A stretch of 30,058 nucleotides of DNA, from positions 1 to 30,058 of the forward strand of contig LWDP01000033.1 of assembly GCA_002087915.1 (NCBI GenBank), in the 5' to 3' direction. The notes under the pieces were generated by a model. That model saw only the letters and a list, made by a program, of their open reading frames with translations, searched no databases and was not told where the DNA came from. The first letter of the stretch is position 1. The number at the start of each line of letters is the position of its first letter. Source of the DNA: Enterospora canceri (taxonomy: Eukaryota > Microsporidia > Enterocytozoonidae). Below are positions 8,761-16,044 of the stretch, one piece after another. A program made the translations under genes and the position numbers.

Positions 8761-10131
8761 ATGATAAAGGATCAAACAAAAAACACACATGAAGTAAAAG
8801 AAAACCAAGATACTAAGAAGAAGACAAAAAAGATCATCATTGGAATATGTGCTGTGATATTTGTAACTCTGATGATAGTTGTGATAAAAATGAATGTTGG
8901 ACCAAAAAAACGAGGAAAAGATGAAAAACTTACGACAAAAAAGAAACCCATTGAATCCAGTAAAAAGCCACCCCATGAATCATCGGAACCAAAAACACCA
9001 GAAGAATCAAGTGACTATATTCCAACAGAGTCTACAGAAGAAGAAGTTGTTGTGATTGATTCCAAGAAAATAGGTAAGCATCTTGGCTCTGGAGGAACAA
9101 AAAGAGTCTTTCAATATGATAAGAAACAGGCAATAGCCTTCTTACCTGAACAATGGGCTAGGACAGAGATGCATGTGATAAGGAGATTGAAGAAAATGGG
9201 ATTAGAAACACAGAATTCACAAATAGGCAAATTGGAAGAGGATGGTAAAGTACGCTGGGCATTGATANTTGGCTCTGGAGGAACAAAAAGAGTCTTTCAA
9301 TATGATAAGAAACAGGCAATAGCCTTCTTACCTGAACAATGGGCTAGGACAGAGATGCATGTGATAAGGAGATTGAAGAAAATGGGATTAGAAACACAGA
9401 ATTCACAAATAGGCAAATTGGAAGAGGATGGTAAAGTACGCTGGGCATTGATAATGGAGAGTTGGGATGCAATGGAAGAAAGAGGAATACAAGTTCGAGA
9501 CAGTAAGAATCTTGAATCAAGATATGGAACATCAATGTTATTTGGTAGTGCAGAAAACGTGAATGCGGAAAATATGCTGAAGATATTACGATCACTTGCA
9601 GAAGATGCATTCAAATTGATAACAAATGGAATGTGTTTTGGACCTGATGCCTACAACCTTATGATAAAGGACACGAATCAAACTGATATAACCGATAGAA
9701 AAGACTACAAAGTCTATACAGAAAGGAATCAGGAAATCAGGTTCTTTTTCAGTGATTTTACGACACTTGATAAGTTTGATGATTGGCGACGCAATATTTT
9801 GAAGCAAATGATAATGGTAGGGAGCTCAAGTAAGTCATCAGATGGATTCAGGTTACTCGAGATGTCTATAGAAGATTACACAACACGTGTGTTTGAGTGG
9901 AGTAGCGATAAATGCATCGGTTACGCAATGTTAAAACACGAATTGGATTTGATTGCACCACCAGACAAAAATCGATATCAGTTCACTTTATTTGATAAAG
10001 TGATCAAAGAAGCAAAGACTACAGTTAAGAGTGAACTATATACCAGAGTTTGTGACTATTTCAAGTTGCAAATAACAGAAAATAAAAGATTCAGGAGGTT
10101 CTTGCTCACTGCACCAAAGGATACTGAATAA
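8761..10131 (+). CDS. Membrane-anchored protein-kinase-like protein (assembled copy carries a duplicated 62-codon block)
   Basis: A short Lys-rich N-tail, one membrane span (residues about 24-43, IIIGICAVIFVTLMIVVI), a Lys/Ser/Pro/Glu linker, then a kinase-like domain. GKHLGSGGTKRVFQYD resembles a glycine-rich loop, and AIAFLP may sit at the VAIK position but lacks Lys there. Further on, FGPDAYNLMI resembles the catalytic loop, although D to N spacing is 3 rather than 5, and FFFSDFTTLDKF resembles the DFG strand as SDF. The protein is therefore probably a divergent or inactive kinase. CCCC precedes the ATG by three bases. Bases 9083-9267 recur exactly at 9269-9453 around an N at 9268; without the duplicate the protein is about 394 residues. 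The membrane side of the domain cannot be told from sequence. Confidence 0.7.
   Translation: MIKDQTKNTHEVKENQDTKKKTKKIIIGICAVIFVTLMIVVIKMNVGPKKRGKDEKLTTKKKPIESSKKPPHESSEPKTPEESSDYIPTESTEEEVVVIDSKKIGKHLGSGGTKRVFQYDKKQAIAFLPEQWARTEMHVIRRLKKMGLETQNSQIGKLEEDGKVRWALIXGSGGTKRVFQYDKKQAIAFLPEQWARTEMHVIRRLKKMGLETQNSQIGKLEEDGKVRWALIMESWDAMEERGIQVRDSKNLESRYGTSMLFGSAENVNAENMLKILRSLAEDAFKLITNGMCFGPDAYNLMIKDTNQTDITDRKDYKVYTERNQEIRFFFSDFTTLDKFDDWRRNILKQMIMVGSSSKSSDGFRLLEMSIEDYTTRVFEWSSDKCIGYAMLKHELDLIAPPDKNRYQFTLFDKVIKEAKTTVKSELYTRVCDYFKLQITENKRFRRFLLTAPKDTE
9083..9453 (+). repeat. Exact 185-base direct duplication around an undetermined base
   Basis: Bases 9083-9267 and 9269-9453 are identical as far as I can read, separated only by the N at 9268; the period is 186 bases. 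Both copies are in frame. Perfect identity with an N at the join suggests two overlapping contig ends joined without merging, not a biological duplication. Confidence 0.9.
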
Positions 10132-10278
10132 AGACGATTGATAGAATTTTAAATTATCATTTTATTGATGTATTACAGGGGTGGCCAAAAGTTTGTGCTC
10201 CGTTGGCCAAATTGCCGCTCCGTGCAAGGAATCACTATCTTAGAAAAAAACTAGTAATTGATCATCTTCATCAATCGC
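10132..10278. other. Intergenic stretch with a solo Tc1/mariner-like end at about 10174-10222
   Basis: After the kinase-like gene, TACAGGGGTGGCCAAAAG and the following TTTGTGCTCC look like a Tc1/mariner terminus next to a TA. The same stretch holds TGGCCAA and TTGGCCA as a 7-base inverted pair. No partner end was found in the window. The element, if real, is a fragment. Confidence 0.4.
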
Positions 10279-10312
10279 TACACTCCGTTGCAAAAGTTTG
10301 TGGACAGCCATA
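10279..10312 (+). repeat. Left terminal inverted repeat of the Tc1-like element
   Basis: 34 bases including the TA target; differs from the reverse complement of 12041-12074 at one position (GTTGC versus GTTAC). Confidence 0.88.
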
Positions 10313-10452
10313 TATATTCTGTCCTGACATAACAGACTATGAAACTTAGGTATTCATGTTCAAACATTATACATTAAATATAAACAAACCTATCTAGATG
10401 TGCATTTATTGATCCATTAGTTTTTAAAGGGTTGTCAAAAAAGATTAATATT

Positions 10453-10473
10453 TTGTTGCAAAAGTGTATTGAC
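10453..10473 (+). repeat. Left inner direct repeat (putative transposase-binding site)
   Basis: Reads TTGTTGCAAAAG then TGTATTGAC. It shares the GTTGCAAAAG core with the outer end, in the same orientation, 168 bases inward. Confidence 0.65.
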
Positions 10474-10558
10474 CTTCTATTTCATCTTCTGTACATTAAT
10501 GGCAACCGCAATAAACTTCTTATTTAATTTTTATAAGACAAAACTGCTTGTTAAGGTG

Positions 10559-10631
10559 TTAAAGCTCGTTTCCTCGGTGACGTCGGGATCGAGAGGTGTC
10601 ATGGTGTCTGACACCTCTTCAGGAGCTTTAA
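10559..10631. other. Nested hairpin, 9-bp outer and 10-bp inner perfect stems
   Basis: TTAAAGCTC (10559-10567) pairs with GAGCTTTAA (10623-10631). Inside, AGAGGTGTCA (10592-10601) pairs with TGACACCTCT (10609-10618) across a 7-base loop. The left side between the stems is GC-rich with a GACGTC palindrome and may form a third arm. It was tested as a tRNA on both strands and rejected, since there is no T-arm. It could be a structured RNA or a transposon relic. Confidence 0.5.
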
Positions 10632-10662
10632 TGTAAATACTCTTAGCTTGATCTTTCTTAGC

Positions 10663-10895
10663 TCTAGTCATTTATTGAGGTACCCTCCTTTGCATATTTT
10701 CCTTAAATAGCCAGTTATGGAGGGATCACTGATCATCATGCTCAGGCATGTTGCCAGTGTCATATTCAAGGTGTATTATTATACTCCTTGTTCATGGATC
10801 ACTAACGTGATCCTTTTACGTAAACTAGTCTGGTTGTTCATCTGGTGCTAGTGGACCAGGTACTTTGAGTCTTATTAGTGGCCTGATCGTCCACA
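10663..10895 (+). repeat. 233-bp dispersed repeat, copy A
   Basis: Matches 13549-13781 in the same orientation over 233 bases with no net length change and about nine of ten bases alike by eye. It includes the palindrome GGATCACTAACGTGATCC. It lies inside the Tc1-like element, so it inserted there or was carried by it. No coding frame is conserved. Confidence 0.85.
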
Positions 10896-11877
10896 TAAGG
10901 CATGTTGAATTGTATTCTAACCTTCTTGGACGACCACTGTCAACAAATCATTTTGATCAACTTTTTTTTATTCATAATGAACCTTTCTGACAATGCATTA
11001 GCTCATTTCCTCATTAGAATTATGTTTGACAAGTTAATAGTCCTGTTGAGTACCCCAATACCTCATCTACTCCACACTTACTGCTCTTTTTGTCTGTTTG
11101 AACTAAGGCAATATTTTTTAGTAAATCAAATAGTGATCAGCAGATCACATGTACCTAAAAGATATTCTTTTAATTAGCCTAATACAGTTGCAAGAGATGA
11201 TTATAACATCAATAAGTTCCAAATAGAGCTTACCTGAAATTGTTAGACAGAAAAAAACAATATTCAAATTTTATTCCATTATTGAGGTTGATAAAATCTT
11301 CTTACTCATCAATTGTATGCGGGTTGTCCTGCACATCTTCGTTTTTAAGCAATTTAAACCTCTTCACATCATTCCAGATATTTTCCTTTCTTTATACAGT
11401 TTAATTAGCATGTTTTTATGTGATCGTTTCGGAGCTTAAGGTTTTTTGACATTTAATAGTGTTAACACAAGCATTATAATTCATTTAGAGCAGCTCACAC
11501 CTACTACAACACAATAAACACTCGTTTTATATATATTTGCATATGTTTCTCATGCTATACCCCTCTTGAGCATGATTTCTAGAGAAATGAACCTGATCAT
11601 TAAATGAAATATTTACTCCAACAGCCTTTTTGAATGCTCAGAACACACCAAGGTGTCTTTAACAGGGTTTATAGCCTCTATAACATACATTGCAGCTATT
11701 TATATGTTCGTGTCGTGGTAGATCATTATGAAGTTGTGTTTAGTTTGATCACTATTAAAGTGATCTCTTGTTCAACCTTTAGAAATGCTTTTCCACCTGA
11801 TAGGTTTTTAGACACGTTAAACATTAAAATAAGCATGGAATTTTGTGCCCGCTTATTAATATTGCTGTTGTAGCGTT

Positions 11878-11898
11878 GTCCACAAATTTTTGCAACAA
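11878..11898 (-). repeat. Right inner direct repeat (putative transposase-binding site)
   Basis: On the minus strand it reads TTGTTGCAAAAATTTGTGG plus AC, three differences from the outer repeat core, 170 bases inward from the right end. Confidence 0.72.
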
Positions 11899-12040
11899 GA
11901 ATTTAAATCATTTTTGGAAATTAGTCCCTATCTGTTCAACCATCAAACCATTTGAGTTCAGATAAAAAGAAACAGCAAAGAGTAACGTAAAAGTGTATCC
12001 TGTAACATAATAGCCGTAAAAGAGAGTATACCAAGAAGTT

Positions 12041-12074
12041 TATGGCTGTCCACAAACTTTTGTAACGGAGTGTA
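12041..12074 (-). repeat. Right terminal inverted repeat of the Tc1-like element
   Basis: The inverted partner of 10279-10312, ending in the TA target. Confidence 0.88.
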
Positions 12075-12393
12075 TCTTCCAACTATGAATATCCTTATTG
12101 ATCTCACTTCAACCATTCTGTGTTTCTGCTTATTCTTCATAGTTAAATCTTGTATAATTTTCATAGATTTTTAGTCACCTGAATCAGGGATAGTTAAATA
12201 ACCTGAAATCACCATGTGTTGTGTTTTCACTAAATTTACCCCTAATTATGACAATGGGAGACAACAACTCACACTTAATTAAACAAGACAACGACAAACA
12301 AGACTGTTTTATGAGCTATCACAACACCATGTTTTTGTTTGTTTATTTCCGCCAAAAACATCAGAAATACAACAAACTTGCCTTTAGTTGTCT
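12075..12393. other. AT-rich gap right of the Tc1-like element
   Basis: About 320 bases with only short, low-quality open frames, no CCC start motif in a useful place and no repeat that I recognise. Confidence 0.45.
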
Positions 12394-12921
12394 TCAAATA
12401 CCCTGTTTATGACATTCATAGTCTCTGTGCTCTCTAACACAGCTGTTGTTTTTATTTTTAATAATTTCTAATTCAGTTGAATAAGTCTGATAGGCATATT
12501 TTGTTGCTAATAACATTTTTGCATACAAACACATGGTATGGTAACTTATTTGATACATACAAGACGTATAACCTGTTATTTCTTGTCTTTCTGTTCGTTT
12601 TGACATCCAATTAGTTCTTATAGAATCAAATTGAAACAGCAATAACGCCCTCTATTTTAGGACTTAATGTCTGTGGTTGGCTAGTCCGGTACGTCTATTG
12701 TTTAGGTGTGTTTCGAACAACGATTTGTTCGAGTAATTTAACGCAGTCTTTATTCTCTGCGTCTGAAAGATAGGTAAATTTTTAGAGGGAATAACACCCT
12801 TTTTATTAGTGGTGGTTCTAGCACCCACAATGTCATCAGAGATTTCCAAAGCACTACTTTCAAATCCTCCTCTAACACGCTTGCTCGGAACGGGAGATGA
12901 ACTTGAAAACGATTTAGACAT
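12394..12921 (-). pseudogene. Decayed member of the MSKSF gene family, two in-frame stops
   Basis: ATG 12921 has a good start context, AAACCCATCG directly upstream. The frame runs 85 codons (MSKSFSSSSPVPSKRVRGG, later LANHRH) and meets TAA at 12664-12666 and TAG at 12652-12654. The very same frame is then open again to 12394, with protein-like content (for example CLYAKMLLATKYAYQTY). This suggests one gene of about 175 codons broken by two stops, although the first 85 codons alone could still be made. The family is not recognised. Its promoter and first codons are repeated at 8.3-8.7 kb, so it may belong to a multicopy or mobile family. Confidence 0.5.
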
Positions 12922-13167
12922 CGATGGGTTTTATTTAAAATTTTCCTTTTATACTCAGGAATTTCATTTCAGATCAATCTTAGTGTTGATGAATAACGGT
13001 CGTACTATGACATCCTGTTCGCATGTACCTGATTGTGTGGGTTCTACGCTGTCGTATTTTCTTAATCAGTGATCATGCTTGTGTGTGCAGCAAATTAAGT
13101 CTTGAGTTTTTTCTTAGTGAAGGGGTTAAATCCGTGATGGGTAATGTTAAAACTTCAGTTTGTAACA
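12882..13167 (-). repeat. Promoter plus 5'-coding repeat, copy with intact CCC motif
   Basis: The inverted partner of 8391-8664. It covers the first 13 or so codons of the MSKSF gene, the CCC motif at the start and about 245 bases upstream. Similarity ends sharply after TTTGTAACA. Open frames on the plus strand across it are by-products. Confidence 0.78.
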
Positions 13168-13548
13168 ACGCTATTGTCTTAAGATCCCCAATCTTTAATA
13201 TTTTCGCTGTTTCTCAATCTCGCGCATGTTATTCCCTTCTAGACGCAGCTAAAACACGAATATTTGTTTTGGTCGTGTCTTCACATACTCTTTTTCAATA
13301 AAATTACTTCTCGTTGTAATTATCCTAGTGGCAAAATCACCTTGAAACGTAATCATATTTTTTCAATTTTCAAACCTAAAATTAGGAATAAAATAAGGTT
13401 TTCGTTTTGTACAGTATTGTCGTAAGGTTTAAAAGTATGAGAACAAATATCATGATACAGGGATTAAAATGCTTCAAATGTCGCTTTTCCCACTAGAAAT
13501 GCCTAATAAAAAAGTATAGGTAAATTGGCCACGTTTGGACACACCTGT
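13168..13548. other. AT-rich stretch between repeats
   Basis: About 380 bases with no gene, RNA or repeat that I can support. Open frames running in from the left are continuations of the repeat's reverse-side frames. Confidence 0.45.
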
Positions 13549-13781
13549 TCTAGTCCTTTATTGAGGTACACTCCTTTATATATTTCCTTTAAATAGCCAG
13601 TGATGGAGAGATCACTGATCATCATACACAGGCATGATGCCAGTGTCATAATCAAGGTGTATGATTTCACTCCTTGTACATTGATCACTAACGTGATCCT
13701 TTTACGTAAACTAGTCTGATTGTTCATCTTGTACCAGTGGACCAGATACTTTGAGTCTTATTAGTGGCCTGATTGTCCACA
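13549..13781 (+). repeat. 233-bp dispersed repeat, copy B
   Basis: Same length and orientation as copy A (10663-10895), roughly 25 differences by eye. It ends 68 bases upstream of the start codon at 13850 and so forms part of that gene's 5' flank. The terminal CCTGATTGTCCACAAT recurs inverted at 26002-26017. Confidence 0.85.
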
Positions 13782-13849
13782 ATTCTCCTACTGATTCATC
13801 ATATTACTCCTTTTCCTATTTATATACTCCATTTCCCTACCCCTGTAAT

Positions 13850-14080
13850 ATGATCAAAACAGCTTTGTACGTATTACTCAACTTGTTTGTTCTAGCATCA
13901 GAAGAGAAAAAGGAAAGCGAGCCCGGTAAAGTAGAACCATCTGAAGAACCAAGTACATCAGAAAAACTGCAGCAGTTCCAGAACCAAAAGAAGCAGCACC
14001 ACCACTACCAAGACGGTCACAAAGAAAAAAGAAAGGTAATCCACCACAGAAGGAGCAACCTAACCAATAAACTATTGTAA
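13850..14080 (+). CDS. Small secreted hydrophilic protein with a probable frame error at about 13960-13966
   Basis: ATG 13850 follows CCCCTGTAAT. The first 16 residues (MIKTALYVLLNLFVLA) form a signal peptide, followed by a Glu/Ser/Pro/Lys-rich chain (EEKKESEPGKVEPSEEPSTSEK). After an A run (GAAAAAC, about 13960) the given frame turns into Gln/His-rich sequence and stops at 14080, 76 codons. One more base there would shift into a frame that keeps the earlier style (AAVPEPKEAAPPLPRRSQRK, then GNPPQKEQPNQ) and stops at 14070. I think the second reading is the true C-terminus. A secreted low-complexity protein fits a spore wall, polar tube or host-directed role, but nothing proves it. Confidence 0.55.
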   Translation: MIKTALYVLLNLFVLASEEKKESEPGKVEPSEEPSTSEKLQQFQNQKKQHHHYQDGHKEKRKVIHHRRSNLTNKLL

Positions 14081-14137
14081 ACAACCCCATCCCATTTAGC
14101 TACCACACTTTCAACACCATTTCATTTACTCTATAAA

Positions 14138-15085
14138 CTAAATCATACTTAAATTCTCCTTCAATTCCTCAATACCAGTGCTAATCTTCAACACCTGCAA
14201 TATCTCATCAAATGAGTCCTGTTTCTCTTTCAGTGTCTTCAACACCAAGTCACGTCCCTCATCAGTGCTGATGACTCCGTCACAATTCTCCTCCTTGCAA
14301 ACAAACCTGATTAATTCACCATGATCAATGCCCCTGAGTTCAACTCTCAACACATTCTTTATTTTGCTATTGATCAGAATGAACTTGAAACAGTCGAACT
14401 CACTGGCGTACTTCCTGATGACTTCTTCTGATACCCCATCCAAATCACCACTGGTGCAATCAACACAAATCAGTGCATTTCGTATTTCACCTGGTTTCTC
14501 TTTGATGAATTCAGTTGCCTTCTCCTTGCTCCCATACGATAGATCAATATCCTTCAATGTGACTGTAATCTCCTTCTCCTTGCGCTTATTGACACGTCCC
14601 TTTGGAACATGCACGTATCTGCCACCCTCTAAGTCGTGTTCATTCACCTTGTTCTCACTTCGCCCAGTCTTCTTCACTACCCCCAGACTTGGCTCACAGT
14701 AAACTACGTCTCCTATGCGAATCAACTCAATTTGCCCTACCAAATAACTTGGTAGAGAAATCTTCTTCGTCTCCTTCGTACTCATTAAGCTTATTTCGTA
14801 TACATCCCCAAGATGCCTTATTTCAGTCACTTCTCCCTCATACGCATTCTTAGTCACTTTATAGGTGACATTAAGGCTGTTTCTAACACATTCTTCAAGA
14901 CTGTCTCTACTGGTAGCCACGTAGTCAAATTGAAGCTGTTTAAGAAGGTGTCTCACGTAGTAAGGAGTCTCAGAGACAACGTTGATGACTCTACACTCTC
15001 CATTGCCAGCAACAAATCGACCAATCAAGGCACATGCAGCCTCATTTTGTGGAATACGCAATGAGTTGTTTCCCTCCTGTTCCAT
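14138..15085 (-). CDS. RuvB-like (Rvb1/Rvb2 family) protein without ATPase motifs
   Basis: Residues 81-181 match the Rvb-specific insertion domain II and its exit: YEGEVTEI, IGDVVYCEPSLGVVKKTGRS, DLEGGRYVHVPKGRVNKRKE and VTLKDIDL, as in RuvBL1. Active Rvbs have GxPGTGKT before this domain; here the region (about 27-45) reads GNGECRVINVVSETPYYV, with no P-loop. The Walker B site FIDE is ALICVDC (204-210), with Glu replaced by Cys. The later sensor and arginine-finger region is only faintly kept. The protein has 315 residues against about 460. Rvb1 and Rvb2 form hexamers in INO80/SWR1 and R2TP. This looks like a degenerate paralogue, perhaps structural. CCCC precedes the start, which lies 11 bases from the stop of the next gene upstream. 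Confidence 0.75.
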   Translation of the reverse strand: MEQEGNNSLRIPQNEAACALIGRFVAGNGECRVINVVSETPYYVRHLLKQLQFDYVATSRDSLEECVRNSLNVTYKVTKNAYEGEVTEIRHLGDVYEISLMSTKETKKISLPSYLVGQIELIRIGDVVYCEPSLGVVKKTGRSENKVNEHDLEGGRYVHVPKGRVNKRKEKEITVTLKDIDLSYGSKEKATEFIKEKPGEIRNALICVDCTSGDLDGVSEEVIRKYASEFDCFKFILINSKIKNVLRVELRGIDHGELIRFVCKEENCDGVISTDEGRDLVLKTLKEKQDSFDEILQVLKISTGIEELKENLSMI

Positions 15086-15096
15086 TGGGGATCAAA

Positions 15097-15879
15097 CTAT
15101 TTTTCATAGAAGCAGGGATCCACGACATCAAATTCAGCCGTCGTGAGATCCTCCACAATCTTCCCATTGATCTCCCTGTTCTCGTCGTCCTTGAAGAGCA
15201 CCAGTCCCCAGTCTTCGTAGAACTCGGTCTGATCCTCCTTATGTGCTATATCCAGGATGTATTTGACCAGACTCCTCTGATAGAGCAGAAATGGCAGGCG
15301 CTTGATTGCAAATGCAGCATCAGCTGGATCACCTTTGTACGCATCCACAATTTTCTGGTACAATCCACTATCAATGAAGATGACGTCATTCTCCATGTAT
15401 TGCTTACACGCAATTGCAAGGGAGTAGACATCGGTGTCCTTGTTGGTGACTTTCTCGTTTCTCTTTATTTTGTCCAAATATTCGCGTATTTTGTCCGAGT
15501 TGCCTCCTTCCCAAAAGAGACGATCTGGCTCCTGGTCCTCGCTTTCGGCAAAGTTCTCGTCGATGAGTTCCAGGTTGTCGGATAGGGCTGTTGGAGCAGG
15601 CGCAGATGCATTTGGAAGGAACGAGGAGCAGACCCAGCGGCAGAACAAGCAGCACTGGTTGTTCAGTAGCACATTTTGTTCTACTATCTGCGCATGAAGT
15701 CTAGCAATAAGCTTATCCTGTTCCATTGGACTCAAACTCAGAAAGTAGATTGCATCATCGTTGTGCTCTGCCTTTGGCTCATCTGCCTGCTTCTTTCCCA
15801 GCTCCCCGTACTTGTCATCGTCCTTCTTTCCACTCTGCTCCCTTGACATCTCAGTACTCGTTGTTTCGTGTTGACTCAT
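15097..15879 (-). CDS. RhoGAP-like protein, probably lacking the arginine finger
   Basis: A 260-residue protein with a charged, disordered N-terminus (1-45), a short Cys/aromatic stretch (76-86) and a helical C-terminal part. RLFWEGGNSDKIREYLDKI (120-138), then DTDVYSLAIACKQYM (148-162) and AIKRLPFLLYQRSLVKYILD (191-210), follow the RhoGAP order: IFRxSG loop, V-A-x-x-x-K-x-x-L helix, LP helix. In active RhoGAPs the Arg of FRxSG completes the Rho active site; here it is Trp123. It could be a scaffold or regulator of a Rho-type GTPase. The family call is tentative, as it rests on pattern only. No CCC near the start; TATAAAAATA lies about 25 bases upstream. An alternative start is Met52. Confidence 0.5.
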   Translation of the reverse strand: MSQHETTSTEMSREQSGKKDDDKYGELGKKQADEPKAEHNDDAIYFLSLSPMEQDKLIARLHAQIVEQNVLLNNQCCLFCRWVCSSFLPNASAPAPTALSDNLELIDENFAESEDQEPDRLFWEGGNSDKIREYLDKIKRNEKVTNKDTDVYSLAIACKQYMENDVIFIDSGLYQKIVDAYKGDPADAAFAIKRLPFLLYQRSLVKYILDIAHKEDQTEFYEDWGLVLFKDDENREINGKIVEDLTTAEFDVVDPCFYEK

Positions 15880-16044
15880 TGCTAATTTATGTCATGTATT
15901 TTTATACTAAATTCAACCAATGATTTTATAGGCTGAGACTGGTAATAGTTGTAGGGTTAGTTAGGGAGTAGAATAAGTCACCCTCGTAATATAGTTGTTA
16001 TTCACCCCTGTATAATTGGCATACTCTTTTAGTTATTGATTCAA

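Larger units (their letters stand above)
10279..12074. mobile_element. Decayed Tc1/mariner-family transposon with IR/DR ends, about 1.8 kb
   Basis: The ends are inverted copies over 34 bases including the TA (10279-10312 and 12041-12074) with a single mismatch; key parts are TACACTCCGTT, AAAAGTTTGTGGACAGCC and ATA. An inner copy of the core (GTTGCAAAA...GAC) lies 168 bases inside the left end (10453-10473), and another lies 170 bases inside the right end (11878-11898). Paired outer and inner transposase-binding repeats at this spacing define the IR/DR group of Tc1-like elements. The size suits an autonomous element, but no frame resembles a DDE transposase and all frames are short. The interior carries a nested 233-bp repeat and a hairpin. 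It is a dead copy or one mobilised in trans. Confidence 0.8.

Noticed and set aside
10559..10631. tRNA gene
   Set aside because: The outer stem looks like an acceptor stem, but no T-arm or anticodon arm can be built on either strand.
10902..11177. 91-codon plus-strand frame inside the Tc1-like element
   Set aside because: No helix-turn-helix or DDE features and no start motif; composition is that of AT-rich chance frames.
12809..13072. Plus-strand 87-codon frame across the repeat
   Set aside because: It overlaps the MSKSF gene start on the minus strand, which has a proper CCC motif; this frame has none.
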